A stretch of DNA of 30,000 nucleotides from Prorocentrum cordatum (GCA_963575745.1 CAUYUJ010001304.1:1-30000); one strand, 5' to 3'. Positions 17,141 to 25,521 are shown, counted from the stretch's first letter. Program-made: numbers and translations. Notes: generated by a model from the letters alone, not told the origin.

Positions 17141-17188
17141 CCCCGGGCAGCAGGCCCGCCGCCTCGGCCGGGGAGCCCGCGCGGACAC
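17141..17188 (-). pseudogene. PSMD9-like PDZ exon copy B, frameshifted and truncated
   Basis: Matches exon A from its acceptor to the LLPG codons. It has two extra bases in CCCGCGCGG, which shifts frame inside GSPAE, and it loses the DQVCRFGS end to CCAAAGCACAGTCTG repeat. It cannot encode the PDZ loop. Confidence 0.7.
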
Positions 17189-17232
17189 CTCCGGCGGGGG
17201 GCAGGGCGGCGGGCCTCCGGCGTCATGCTGGC

Positions 17233-17348
17233 CATCGCTCGGACGTCTATTTCCTTTTTTTTTTTTTTTTGTTTCGTGCATGGTTTTTTCGCCAGATGAT
17301 CAAAGATGCTCCTCGATGGTCCTCGCCGACGGAAAAGAGCACACGTCT
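17233..17348. mobile_element. MITE-A copy 3 (right end degraded)
   Basis: CATCGCTCGGACGT at the left, a longer T run, then TTTTTCGCCAGATGATCAAA and GATGCTCCTCGATGG, ending in CACACGTC. Same arrangement as copy 2 relative to its PDZ exon copy. Confidence 0.8.
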
Positions 17349-17525
17349 TTGGGAAAAACGCAGCCTGTGGGAGAAAAACACCGTCTGTGGGAAACAAAAA
17401 ACAACGCAATCTGTTGGAAAAAACAGAGTCTGTGGGAGCAACGCAGTCTGTGGGAAAAAAACGCAGTCTGTGGGAAAAAAACACAGTCTGTGGGAAAAAC
17501 ACACAAACACACACAGACTGTGTTC
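17349..17525. repeat. CNGTCTGTGGGAAAAA short tandem repeats (second set)
   Basis: Nine or so imperfect units with variable A runs, ending ACACACACAGACTGTG. Expanded relative to 17038-17140. Confidence 0.9.
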
Positions 17526-17529
17526 TGGC

Positions 17530-17577
17530 CCCCGGGCAGCAGGCCCGCCGCCTCGGCCGGGGAGCCCGCGCGGACAC
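17530..17577 (-). pseudogene. PSMD9-like PDZ exon copy C, frameshifted and truncated
   Basis: Same two-base insertion and same 3' truncation as copy B, so B and C share an ancestor that was already broken before the second duplication. Confidence 0.7.
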
Positions 17578-17719
17578 CTCCGGCGGGGGGGCAGGGCGGC
17601 GGGCCTCCGGCGTCGCGGGGCGCGGGCTCCTATGGGGGGGGGCCCTCGCCAGGCCCCCCGCAAGGAAGGGCCCCAGGCCCCCGACGCTGTGGTCTGCTCA
17701 TGGCGCGACCCCCAGAGGC

Positions 17720-17756
17720 CTCCTCCTCCTCCTCCTCCTCCTCCTCCTCCTCCTCC
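17720..17756. repeat. (CTC)n tract at the LINE 5' junction
   Basis: About twelve CTC triplets end exactly where the spliced leader begins. A matching, much longer CTC block starts at the LINE 3' end. Confidence 0.9.
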
Positions 17757-17778
17757 TCCGTAGCCATTTTGGCTCAAG
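17757..17778 (+). other. Exact genomic DinoSL sequence
   Basis: All 22 bases match the DinoSL (D then CCGTAGCCATTTTGG and GCTCAAG less its shared G), with T at the variable first position. The T and CC could also be read as the last CTC triplet. The sequence is not followed by a GT donor, so this is not an SL RNA gene but a leader copied from a trans-spliced RNA. Confidence 0.95.
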
Positions 17779-17907
17779 GCTGATGCTTTGGCGGGCTGAG
17801 CCCGCATTGGCAAGACTGGATCGCTCTAGTCCGAGCGTGGCAAGGTCTCTTGAGACCTGGCAGTTTTCTTCACTCACGGCCCTTGTGTGCCAAGCCTTGT
17901 GCCCCTC
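17779..17907 (+). promoter_or_regulatory. LINE 5' leader with two short hairpins
   Basis: GCGGGCTGAGCCCGC at 17791-17805 and GGTCTCTTGAGACC at 17844-17857 are perfect inverted repeats. In LINEs this region often holds the promoter or translation signals; no specific factor site can be named. Confidence 0.4.
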
Positions 17908-19272
17908 ATGGCGTGGCGCCGCAATGCTCCATGGTGGCGTGGTCGTCGCGACGGACGGGGAGGCCGCTACGGCAACGGCCACTACTCCGTGTGCTCCAAG
18001 TGCAGCCACTGGGAGTACGACCACTTCGGGAACACGGAGTGCAGCAAGTGCGGAGGCGCGTATGTCGATGACGGCCCTGGCACGCGTCCTCCTGTTCCTG
18101 CTGCTGCTCAAGTGGATTTCGTCGCTGACCTCAACGCGTTGGCGGCAAAGTACCCCACCTACGCGACTGTGCTTGGGCAGCTCCAAGCAGTCGCTCCGCC
18201 GCCGCCTCCAGAGGCGTACGTCCCCGCCACGGACAATGACATCGAGAAGCAGGTCGCCGCCAAGCGCAGCGTGCTCTCGAAGGCGGTGGAGACGGCCATT
18301 CGACAAGAACGGGTACTGCAAGCAGATGTGGAACAGCGTCGCCAGGCCGTGGTGCGAGCTCGGGACGCCCTGTTCAGTGCTGAGTCGAAGCACGCGGAGA
18401 AGGAGACGGAGCTGCAGGAGGCCGTGGACTCTCTCCGCCGTGCCAACTTTGAGAAGGAGAATTTCAATGCTGATGCCTATCGCCTCGATCTGCAACGTGC
18501 TGAACAACAGGCAGCAGCAGCGGCGCAGCAGGCAGCTGCTGAGCATGCCCGCGCAGTCGCACGTGCAGCCAGAGGCGTGGGCAACGACACAGATGCGGGA
18601 GGTTTTCTACCTGGTGGTGCAGCTGGCCAACCTGGGGTACAGGGTGTTCCAGGCGCTGGCGTACCTCCTCATGGCCCCCCTGGTGCGCAGTTGCCAGGCA
18701 TCACCGAGAGCGGGCAAGTTGACTTCCAGTGGGTCCAGGAACATCTACATGAACTATCGGAAGCTGAGCTGCAGCGTTTCCACCAACGGTCGCACCTCTC
18801 GCCCGCCCAGTGGATCGAGATGCGGAAGGTGGCCATCCAGCAGCGCAGCGCCGAGGTCGATTTCGACATGGGAGAGGAGGCGCAGAGTGAGGCCGGCACT
18901 GATGCTCCTGATTCTCCTGAATTCAATGAGCTGGCAGCCCTGCGCAAGCGTGCAGCTGAGCGTGGACTCACTCCTGAGGCATCTGAGCGCTACGGAGTCC
19001 TGCTTAGCAAGGCCGCCCGCGCTCGGGCTGGCAAGCGCGCCAAGAAGGCTATTCGTGACCAATCGTCTGCCACTTTCTCTCTGTTCTGTTCTGCGGCAGC
19101 CTCCCAGCTCACCTTTGCTGGCAGCCAGCCAGCGGCAAGCGGGCAGGCGCCCGCGGCAGCAGCGGAGCCTGCTGTGCAGCAGCAGCAGCCAGCGGCAGCG
19201 GCGGCGCCTGGAGGGCAGCCGCCGCAGCCTGCGGCCGCAGCAGCACACAGCGAAGCCCCGCCCCGCCTTTAG
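17908..19272 (+). CDS. LINE ORF1, zinc-finger/coiled-coil protein
   Basis: 454 residues from the first ATG after the spliced leader. An Arg/Gly-rich N-terminus is followed by one zinc finger, CX2C-X12-CX2C at residues 29-48 (CSKC ... CSKC), resembling RanBP2-type nucleic-acid-binding fingers. A Gln/Glu/Ala-rich, probably coiled-coil stretch (about 100-190), a Gly/Pro patch, another charged region and an Ala/Gln/Pro-rich tail follow. The probable role is RNA binding and RNP formation, as for other LINE ORF1 proteins, inferred from position and composition only. It ends CTT TAG with ORF2 continuing in the +1 frame, so the end may be a frameshift site. No lesions seen. Confidence 0.75.
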   Translation: MAWRRNAPWWRGRRDGRGGRYGNGHYSVCSKCSHWEYDHFGNTECSKCGGAYVDDGPGTRPPVPAAAQVDFVADLNALAAKYPTYATVLGQLQAVAPPPPPEAYVPATDNDIEKQVAAKRSVLSKAVETAIRQERVLQADVEQRRQAVVRARDALFSAESKHAEKETELQEAVDSLRRANFEKENFNADAYRLDLQRAEQQAAAAAQQAAAEHARAVARAARGVGNDTDAGGFLPGGAAGQPGVQGVPGAGVPPHGPPGAQLPGITESGQVDFQWVQEHLHELSEAELQRFHQRSHLSPAQWIEMRKVAIQQRSAEVDFDMGEEAQSEAGTDAPDSPEFNELAALRKRAAERGLTPEASERYGVLLSKAARARAGKRAKKAIRDQSSATFSLFCSAAASQLTFAGSQPAASGQAPAAAAEPAVQQQQPAAAAAPGGQPPQPAAAAAHSEAPPRL

Positions 19273-19621
19273 CAGGGCGGCCCCGCCGCGTCCGAGGCGC
19301 AGACGTGGCAAACAGTATGGCATTGAGATCAGGTTTTGCAACGTTACCAGCTGGTCTGATGTCACCAAAGGTTTTCTCTCTTCCAGGATCTCTGAGATGG
19401 ACGCCATGTTCATCGTTGAGCACCATCTTCGGCAAGATGGTGTTCACATGGCCAAGAAGGATGCAAGAGTTATGGGTTGGAACCCGTTCTTCCAGGCTGC
19501 TCTCGACTCTCCAGGAGGTGGTACTCATGGGGGCGTTGCAGCTTTCTGTCAAAAGGGTCTGTCCTGCCAACGTTTCCTCTCTGGGCTCCAGGCTGTGAAT
19601 GTTGGTTCGGGCACGTGCTAG
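19271..19621 (+). CDS. LINE ORF2, endonuclease N-terminal half
   Basis: In the +1 frame relative to ORF1, starting at AGC after CTT T. It reads a basic stretch, then FCNVTSW (the N of the metal site), MFIVEHHL (the catalytic E) and GGGTHGGVAAF, which are the first blocks of an exonuclease-endonuclease-phosphatase fold. It is stopped by TAG at 19619-19621 in the middle of the domain. The first ATG in this frame (19397) would skip the N block, so ORF2 has no good start of its own and probably depends on ORF1 through frameshifting or an upstream overlapping start. Confidence 0.7.
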   Translation, partial: SRAAPPRPRRRRGKQYGIEIRFCNVTSWSDVTKGFLSSRISEMDAMFIVEHHLRQDGVHMAKKDARVMGWNPFFQAALDSPGGGTHGGVAAFCQKGLSCQRFLSGLQAVNVGSGTC

Positions 19622-19654
19622 TTCTTCCTGGAGTTCAGGCTTCACGGGATTTCC

Positions 19655-22249
19655 ATGGCGATTGGTGTTGTGTACCTGGTGTCGTCCATTGGGGCGACGG
19701 GTCAGAATCTGTCTCGGCTGAGAGAAATCGCGGAATTCACTACCACCTTGGGCGTTCCCTGGGTCCTGCTCGGTGATTTCAACATGTCGCCTGATCTGTT
19801 GATGGAGTCGGGTTTCCTGGAGATCACCTGGTCCAGGGTTCGAGTTCCTGACGATGTTGATTACACGTGTGACGTGGGTATGACTATGATTGACTATGCT
19901 GTGTGTTCCAGGGACGTGGCCCCCCTCGTGAATGTTCGGACGATGTTGGAGTCCCCGTTCAAAACGCACGCATGCCTGCATGTCACGGTAGACGCGGATG
20001 TTTTAGAGCAAGTGGTCCAACGTAGAGGTCGGGCTGGTGCGCTTCCTGTCGCCGCTGGGCCTGACCATCTGTGGCCGTATTATTTGAATATGGCCTGTGC
20101 AAGTGGGCTTGACTGGCACGCACCTCCTGATGTCAAGGAAGCTACCCTAGAGCATACCCTGCAGCATGTTTCGGACGGGCTTTCGGAGGGCTGCGCCTTG
20201 TGGTCGAGGACCTCGGAAATGATTTTCCTGTCTCGGGGATGTGCGTTGGTTGACGAACCTGAGCGACTCCTGGGACGGGGTAGTGCTGTCTCCAGGTTTT
20301 CGGGCACGATTCGGAGGCGTGGGCCCAACAAGCAGGCCTTCAATGTTCCGCACCTCTGTTTCTGGTCCATGGTGTACTCTCGGCTGTTCGGGCTGTGGAA
20401 AACTCTCAGTGGGAAGGCTACCTTGGCGCAGGCTAGGCGTTTGGCCTCCTTTCTCGCTGGGCAGGCTAACTACGTTTACCTGGATATTGAGCCTCTCTGT
20501 TCCCCTGCTGATGCTAGCGAATGGATGGCTGACCTCACCAGGCTCCCCGACTCGCCTGATCTCGTGCATCGGTTGGTGGATAAGGCCGCCGACGTCTGTA
20601 AGCCCGCCTGGGGCAAGGTTAAGGTCTCTAATTCTGCTGGAATCAGGAAGCGGTTGAAGGATGCGTTACCTGGAGGAGCGAGGAAGGTTCATAACTGGTT
20701 GAAAAGTGATGATAAGGTGGCGGTGGAGTACCTGGTCGCGCCTGACGGCATCCGACAAACCCCGAACGACATGATGAAGTATAGGCATGATTTCTGGGCT
20801 CGCTGGTGGACCCCCACGAAGGAGCATTTGCAGGTTCTCAATGATACCCTCGGTGAGCTCAGGTCCCTTGCCCAGACTTTCCTACTGGAGTTGCCAGAGT
20901 TTGAGCCTCGGGGCGTCCTGCAGGCGGCGACATGTTTTGCTAGTGGCACAGCTGTAGGCGTCGACCAGTGGTCCCCCAGGGCATTCCTGCAGTTACCGTG
21001 GCAAGCGGTCCAGTGTCTGGCAGCCCTGTTCAATATGTGCGAGCAGGCCTTGACGTTTCCGCAGCAGTGTTTCTTGAATATCATGGCGTTGCTGCCCAAG
21101 TCGGTGCAGGACGAGCGCGCAATCAGCAAGTGTTCCGCTATGTACCGCATGTATGCACGCATGCGTGGTGATCACATTCATGAACGGACGGCTGAGCACA
21201 CGGACTTCTGGGACAGTGCAGTGCGTAAGTCCTCAGCGTTGCAAGCAGCGCTTCTGCGCGAAGTGCGCCACGAAGTTGCAGGTGCTTTGAAGTTTGACTC
21301 GGCCTCTCTGCATTGGGACATGGAGAAGTTGTTTGACTCTGGTGTGCCCGCCCTCTTGCTGCAGCTGGCGCTGAAGGTTGACTATCCTCCTCACCTCCGC
21401 TACTTCGGCATGCTTGTGCACACTAGCCCTAGAATGCTCGAGGTGGCAGGGGTCGTCTCGCAAGTCATTGGCACGGGCAAGTCTATTCTCGCTGGATGTT
21501 CGCAGTCGGTTCCATGGGTCAAGACGTATCTGCATGGAGCGCTCGAGCGTGCACATTGTCGTCTCCCAGTGGTGCCGATTCGTTCATACATTGATGACAT
21601 TACACAGTACATGCAAGGTACGCGCAAATATATTGTCTCTGCTCTGCCTGCTGCAGCCGCCGAGTTCTGCCGAGATGTGGGCGCACTTGGCTGTTTAATC
21701 TCGCCTAAGTCTGCTGCAGTTGCATCGTCCTCTGATCTGGCCAAGGAGTTGTCTGCTAAGTTTGATGAATTGGGGGTCTCTATCTCATTCAAAGGGCAGG
21801 TGAAGGATCTGGGGGTCATGACCACGGCGGGGAGGAGGAGCTGTGCATGGAAGATCAAGCTGCGCCAGCGGACGGCTTTCAAGCGCTCTCGTAAGCTGGC
21901 CTATCTCGCCCGCCTGTGCGGTCGATCCCGCAAGATCTTTAAGCCTGGTGTGCTCAGCGTCGGATCGTGGGGTCATTCTGTGATAGGTTTGAGCGTGTCC
22001 GATCTGCAGAGTTTCCGATCGCAGGCCGCTAAGTGTTCAGGATTCTGGAGTCAAGGTGCATGTACCTCGGCCGTCCTCAGCCTGATGAACCCCCTGAGTC
22101 AGGATCCTGAATATCGGCTGCGTGCTGAACAGTTATCCGCTGTTGCTGGTGTATGGCATTCCTTGTCCCCTGGGCAGCGGCAAGGGGTGCGCAAGGCGTG
22201 GGAGCACCATCGGGCACGGCTCGCTGTTCTCCCGCCTCAGCGCCGCTAG
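19655..22249 (+). CDS. LINE ORF2, endonuclease C-terminal half and reverse transcriptase
   Basis: Same frame as the preceding segment and open from 19622; 19655 is the first ATG. Endonuclease blocks continue with GDFN (40-43), MIDYAVCS (78-85) and KTH (103-105). The reverse transcriptase follows: ALLPKSVQDERAIS (478-491), catalytic Asp in WDMEKLFD (554-561), AGCSQS (613-618), YIDD (645-648, the YxDD box), CLISPKS and VKDLGV. All three RT aspartates are present. The role is target-primed reverse transcription of the LINE RNA. It ends at TAG 22247-22249, before the RNase H domain, and the frame continues unbroken beyond. Confidence 0.85.
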   Translation: MAIGVVYLVSSIGATGQNLSRLREIAEFTTTLGVPWVLLGDFNMSPDLLMESGFLEITWSRVRVPDDVDYTCDVGMTMIDYAVCSRDVAPLVNVRTMLESPFKTHACLHVTVDADVLEQVVQRRGRAGALPVAAGPDHLWPYYLNMACASGLDWHAPPDVKEATLEHTLQHVSDGLSEGCALWSRTSEMIFLSRGCALVDEPERLLGRGSAVSRFSGTIRRRGPNKQAFNVPHLCFWSMVYSRLFGLWKTLSGKATLAQARRLASFLAGQANYVYLDIEPLCSPADASEWMADLTRLPDSPDLVHRLVDKAADVCKPAWGKVKVSNSAGIRKRLKDALPGGARKVHNWLKSDDKVAVEYLVAPDGIRQTPNDMMKYRHDFWARWWTPTKEHLQVLNDTLGELRSLAQTFLLELPEFEPRGVLQAATCFASGTAVGVDQWSPRAFLQLPWQAVQCLAALFNMCEQALTFPQQCFLNIMALLPKSVQDERAISKCSAMYRMYARMRGDHIHERTAEHTDFWDSAVRKSSALQAALLREVRHEVAGALKFDSASLHWDMEKLFDSGVPALLLQLALKVDYPPHLRYFGMLVHTSPRMLEVAGVVSQVIGTGKSILAGCSQSVPWVKTYLHGALERAHCRLPVVPIRSYIDDITQYMQGTRKYIVSALPAAAAEFCRDVGALGCLISPKSAAVASSSDLAKELSAKFDELGVSISFKGQVKDLGVMTTAGRRSCAWKIKLRQRTAFKRSRKLAYLARLCGRSRKIFKPGVLSVGSWGHSVIGLSVSDLQSFRSQAAKCSGFWSQGACTSAVLSLMNPLSQDPEYRLRAEQLSAVAGVWHSLSPGQRQGVRKAWEHHRARLAVLPPQRR

Positions 22250-23902
22250 CGCACGGTGGCTGGCCCCATCGCGGCCACGATCTGCACCCTGCTCGATTTG
22301 GATTGGTCGCCCACTTCTCCTACACAGTGGGGCACGCCTTGCGGAGTGCTCTGCTTGGAGGCGCGCGACTTCATGTTTCATCTCCGTGCTGCTGTGCGGC
22401 AGTCTAAATCTCGGGGACATGCTAGCAAAGCGGCTCAGCATTTTTGTGGAGAAGGGTTGGATGGAGGTGCTGATTTCACTGTGTTTCGTAGAATGCATGC
22501 TAAGATGATCAAGAATGAACAGTACGCTGGTGCCGCATTGCTCGCGTGCATTGTTACGGCAGGTACCTGGCCCGAAGCTCGGCTTCAAGATGCGGGGTAC
22601 CAAACAGACGGCATCTGTCCTAGGTGTGGGGCCGCTCGGGAAACTAGCCTCCACCGCTGCTGGGAATGCTCGGCCAATGCATCGATCGTCAGCATCGCGA
22701 TGCAACGCTCTCTGGATATGGTCGAGATGGCGAACCAGCCCGAGCATGTCAGGAGTGCGTTCTGGACTCGTGGGCTCCCGCCCTTGGCTGCCGCTGTCGC
22801 GCCCATCCCGCCGCCCGTCGAGATTGTGAAGTCTTGGGGCCTCTTCGTGGGGGACCAGGTGGCGCGTGGAGGTCGTTACGGTTTGGACGGCTCTGGGGGT
22901 ATTTACGCTTCGGATTGGAGGCTCAGGCGTTGTGGGTGGTCGGTGGTTCGTTTCGATGAGTACAGCCTCCAGAGCTTGGACCTGGCCTGTGACGCCATCC
23001 TCATGGGCACCCTTCACACCGCGGCTCAGTCGAGCCCCAGGGCCGAAATGTATGCTATGATTATGCTGCTGAGACATACTGTGGGAGATATTGTGGCTTA
23101 CTCTGATTATCTGCCTTTGGTGCGTGGTCTCCGTAGGGACAGGTCTCATATCTCTGCTACGTCGCCTGTGCTCGACCTCTGGGACCAGCTCTGGACGCTC
23201 CTGGATGCTCGTGAAGGCTCTGTGGAGGTGTTGTGGACCAAGGCCCACTCCACGGCGGGGACTCGTGAGGTTTGGGGCATCTCTAGGGTCGAGTTTTTCC
23301 TGAATTTTGTTGCTGACTTTTTTGCTGGGGAGGCTGCCGCCTTAGGAGAGGTCCCACAGGACCATGTGAATGTACTGAATGAAGTAGACGACATGACTGG
23401 GAAGGTCTTGTCGCGTCTGCTGGATGTTAATCGTGAAGTTAATTTAACGTGCCGCCGCCTCGTGTCAGATAGGGTCGGGCGTCCCCCTCCTCTGCCGAGG
23501 GCTCCCCCTTCTCTCGCCACTCGCAGAAGTAGACTCGAGGCGGCTGGGCACAGTGCCAAGCTTGTGAATTCAAGATATAAATGCATTGTCTGTGGCCGCG
23601 TTTTTGAGGCCGTGAGGGGAAAGGTTTCCGAGTTCTTCCCTGGTCGGTGTGTGGGGGCGCGACAGATAACGTGCGGGTCGGAGCATGAGGCCGCGATCTC
23701 GCACCCTGGGGCTCCCCGTGTGCACTCGTCCCACGACCTCGCGGTGCTGCGTGGTGTCCTGTTTTGCCGAGTCTGCGGGAGGTTCATGGTACAGAACTCC
23801 CAGCTCCTCGGAGAGGAGTGCCCACCAAGTCGCACTCGACGAAGGCAGGCGCCAGCGTGCTGTCTCGCCTTAGGCGAGGCCTTCCGCCGAAGAGCGGTAT
23901 GA
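22250..23902 (+). CDS. LINE ORF2, RNase H and zinc-finger C-terminus
   Basis: In-frame continuation after the second TAG; no ATG precedes the domains closely, so it is best read as the C-terminal part of ORF2. Numbering from the GTG at 22256: a zinc knuckle CPRC...HRCWEC (121-138) and an RNase HI fold with Asp211 (LDGSGG), Glu264 (RAEMYA), Asp284 (YSDYLP), His331 (TKAHS) and Asp354 (NFVADFFA), the complete catalytic set. A distal region with CIVCGRVF and CRVCGRFM plus spaced Cys/His probably binds zinc. It ends at TGA 23900-23902. The role is removal of the RNA strand after first-strand synthesis. Confidence 0.8.
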   Translation, partial: RTVAGPIAATICTLLDLDWSPTSPTQWGTPCGVLCLEARDFMFHLRAAVRQSKSRGHASKAAQHFCGEGLDGGADFTVFRRMHAKMIKNEQYAGAALLACIVTAGTWPEARLQDAGYQTDGICPRCGAARETSLHRCWECSANASIVSIAMQRSLDMVEMANQPEHVRSAFWTRGLPPLAAAVAPIPPPVEIVKSWGLFVGDQVARGGRYGLDGSGGIYASDWRLRRCGWSVVRFDEYSLQSLDLACDAILMGTLHTAAQSSPRAEMYAMIMLLRHTVGDIVAYSDYLPLVRGLRRDRSHISATSPVLDLWDQLWTLLDAREGSVEVLWTKAHSTAGTREVWGISRVEFFLNFVADFFAGEAAALGEVPQDHVNVLNEVDDMTGKVLSRLLDVNREVNLTCRRLVSDRVGRPPPLPRAPPSLATRRSRLEAAGHSAKLVNSRYKCIVCGRVFEAVRGKVSEFFPGRCVGARQITCGSEHEAAISHPGAPRVHSSHDLAVLRGVLFCRVCGRFMVQNSQLLGEECPPSRTRRRQAPACCLALGEAFRRRAV

Positions 23903-24011
23903 ATTTCCCAGATCCCTGACGTGTACAGTGGGATCACTGACGGGTTGCTGTGGATGTGTGGTGTGAAGCATGCGCCCTGGCCAGACCAGGTCCCCGCCGA
24001 GCGCCCAGCCA
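23903..24011 (+). other. LINE 3' UTR
   Basis: About 110 nt from the TGA to the start of the CTC block. No poly-A or polyadenylation-like signal is visible. The 3' boundary is set where unique sequence (CGCCCAGCCAG) gives way to CTC repeats. Confidence 0.5.
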
Positions 24012-24317
24012 GTCCTCCTCCTCCTCCTCCTCCTCCTCCTCCTCCTCCTCCTCCTCCTCCGCCTCCTCCGCCTCCTCCTCCTCCTCCTCCTCCTCCTCCT
24101 CCGCCTCCGCCTCCGCCTCCTCCTCCTCCTCCTCCTCCTCCTCCTCCTCCTCCTCCTCCTCCTCTATCTCCTCCTCCCTCCTCCTCCTCCTCTATCCTCC
24201 TCCTCTATCTCCTCCTCCTCCTCTCCTCCTCCTCCTCCTCCTCTCTCCTCCTCCTCCTCCTCCTCCTCCTCCTCCTCCCTCCTCCTCCTCCTCCTCCTCC
24301 TCTATCTCCTCCTCCAC
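24012..24317. repeat. Large (CTC)n block
   Basis: About 300 bp of CCT/CTC triplets with CCG, CTATCT and CTCTCC variants. Pro-, Ser- or Leu-run frames here are repeat artefacts. It ends with CACTTCCAG/G, a plausible splice acceptor for a plus-strand exon. Confidence 0.95.
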
Positions 24318-25139
24318 TTCCAGGCCCGCTCCCCAGGACGGGCTTTTCGTACGAGGTCGTTGTTCGACGCTCCCGAGGCCCAGTAGGGACCCCTCAAGGC
24401 CGAACATAGCGAAAAGCCTCTTTCCATGGCTCGAGGGGGTCATGGGGTCAAGGAGCCACTCTGATGATGAGAAGCCGGAAGGGCCGGCACTTCTGGGGGA
24501 CCCGCTGCTGCTGCTGATCCTGGGCCTCCCCCTGCTCGTCCGCGAGGGCCAGAGGGGGAGCGGGGAGGCGGCGGGCGGCGGGGGGGCGAAGACGAGCCGG
24601 ACCGCAGGCGCGCGAAGGCGAGCCCGACCGCAGGCCTGCGAGTCGGCTCACGGGGACGGGACGACCAGGGCAGGGCGGGGGACAGGACTCGCCGCATCGC
24701 CAGCGCATCGCAAGTGCATCGCCGATGCATCGGCCACGTGGGCGAGGATCAAACACGGGTCTTACGCGAGATGGCATAGCGACCTTACGCCGCTTACGCG
24801 GGCCGCCAGCGCGGCACGCTACATCGGAAACGAGGGCTCCTACGCGCGACCTTACGCGGGCAGCTTACGCACCATTGTTGGTGAATGCGACCCCCTATTT
24901 CTGCGTCGCTCACGTGGGCGATAGATGCATCGGCGACGTCGGCGTGGAGAAAACTGGGCTCCACATCGGGCCGCATCGACGATGCATGGGCGATGCGGCG
25001 CGACCCTCCGAACCACCTCCTCGACACCCGTTCGGGAGGCCTAGAAGGACCGCTGATGCCGCCCGCGAGGGCGTTCCGTGCGTGGGGCGCGGCGGGTGCG
25101 CCGGGGCGCCCCAGTTGGCCTCCTCAGCCAGGGCCTGGC
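24318..25139. other. No confirmed gene; GCATCG and CTTACGCG short repeats
   Basis: A frame after the CAG/G acceptor at 24322 is open for some distance but shows no domain. 24690-24990 is built of GCATCG and CTTACGCG words, including the perfect palindrome GCCGATGCATCGGC at 24721-24734. Confidence 0.45.
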
Positions 25140-25262
25140 CATCGCTCGGACGTCCATTCCCTGTTTTTTTGTCGGTTTCGTGCGTGGTTTTTTCGCCAAA
25201 TGATAGAGAGGATGCTCCTCGACGGCCCTCGCCGAAAGAAAAATGCACACGTCCGAGCGATG
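25140..25262. mobile_element. MITE-A copy 4
   Basis: Perfect CATCGCTCGGACGT / ACGTCCGAGCGATG ends like copy 1, and the same TTTCGCCAAATGAT core, with AGAG in place of CAA. No exon duplication is seen at its flanks, unlike copy 1. Confidence 0.85.
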
Positions 25263-25363
25263 CCAGGGGGCAGGGTGCAAGGGGTCAACGGTTCAAGGCT
25301 GGGGCCATGAGGGGTGGCCCCTGGCTGCCAGAACTGATGGGCATGCACGTGCGATGAGGATGA

Positions 25364-25521
25364 TTACCAGCCTGGACCATATCCCTATCCCTATGCTGGG
25401 CACCTCTTCATCACGATGCCAATCTTTGGGATTCCCTTATTTTCTGAGGGCGGATCCCTGAGATTGTCATCGCCTTTTGGCGTGTCGATCTTAGGGATAG
25501 GGATACGTTCGAGGCCGGTAA
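25364..25521. mobile_element. MITE-B copy 2 with GATGA target duplication
   Basis: TTACCAGCCTGGACCATATC at the left and the inverted GATACGTTCGAGGCCGGTAA at the right, with TATCCCTATCCCTA inner ends. The flanks GATGA on both sides look like a 5-bp target-site duplication. It is a close copy of 15093-15254. Confidence 0.85.

Larger units (their letters stand above)
17757..24011 (+). mobile_element. Non-LTR retrotransposon (LINE) with spliced-leader 5' end
   Basis: The element starts with a full DinoSL (17757-17778), followed by a 129-nt leader, ORF1 with a zinc finger, and ORF2 with apurinic-type endonuclease, reverse transcriptase, a CCHC-like knuckle, RNase H and a terminal zinc-binding region. 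The stop is TGA at 23900. About 110 nt of 3' UTR runs to the CTC block; no poly-A tail is seen. Domain order puts it with EN-RT-RNase H LINEs of the Jockey/I/Tad1 kind. It is nearly intact: in more than 6 kb the only visible lesions are two in-frame TAG codons in ORF2. CTC repeats on both sides suggest insertion into a microsatellite, although the 3' CTC could be the element's own tail. Confidence 0.85.

Noticed and set aside
17757-17778. SL RNA gene
   Set aside because: The leader is followed by GCTGATGC and not by a GT donor and SL RNA intron, and it leads straight into the LINE.
17306-19270. Long plus frame upstream of ORF2 overlapping ORF1
   Set aside because: ORF1 has the zinc finger and starts after the leader; the other frame has no domain until the endonuclease begins at about 19300.
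23950-24924. 324-residue frame over the CTC block
   Set aside because: The first half is the microsatellite and the second half shows no domain or clear splice structure.
15110-25500. Telomere-like TATCCC/TAGGGA words
   Set aside because: Only two units per end, inverted at both ends of MITE-B; not a telomeric array.
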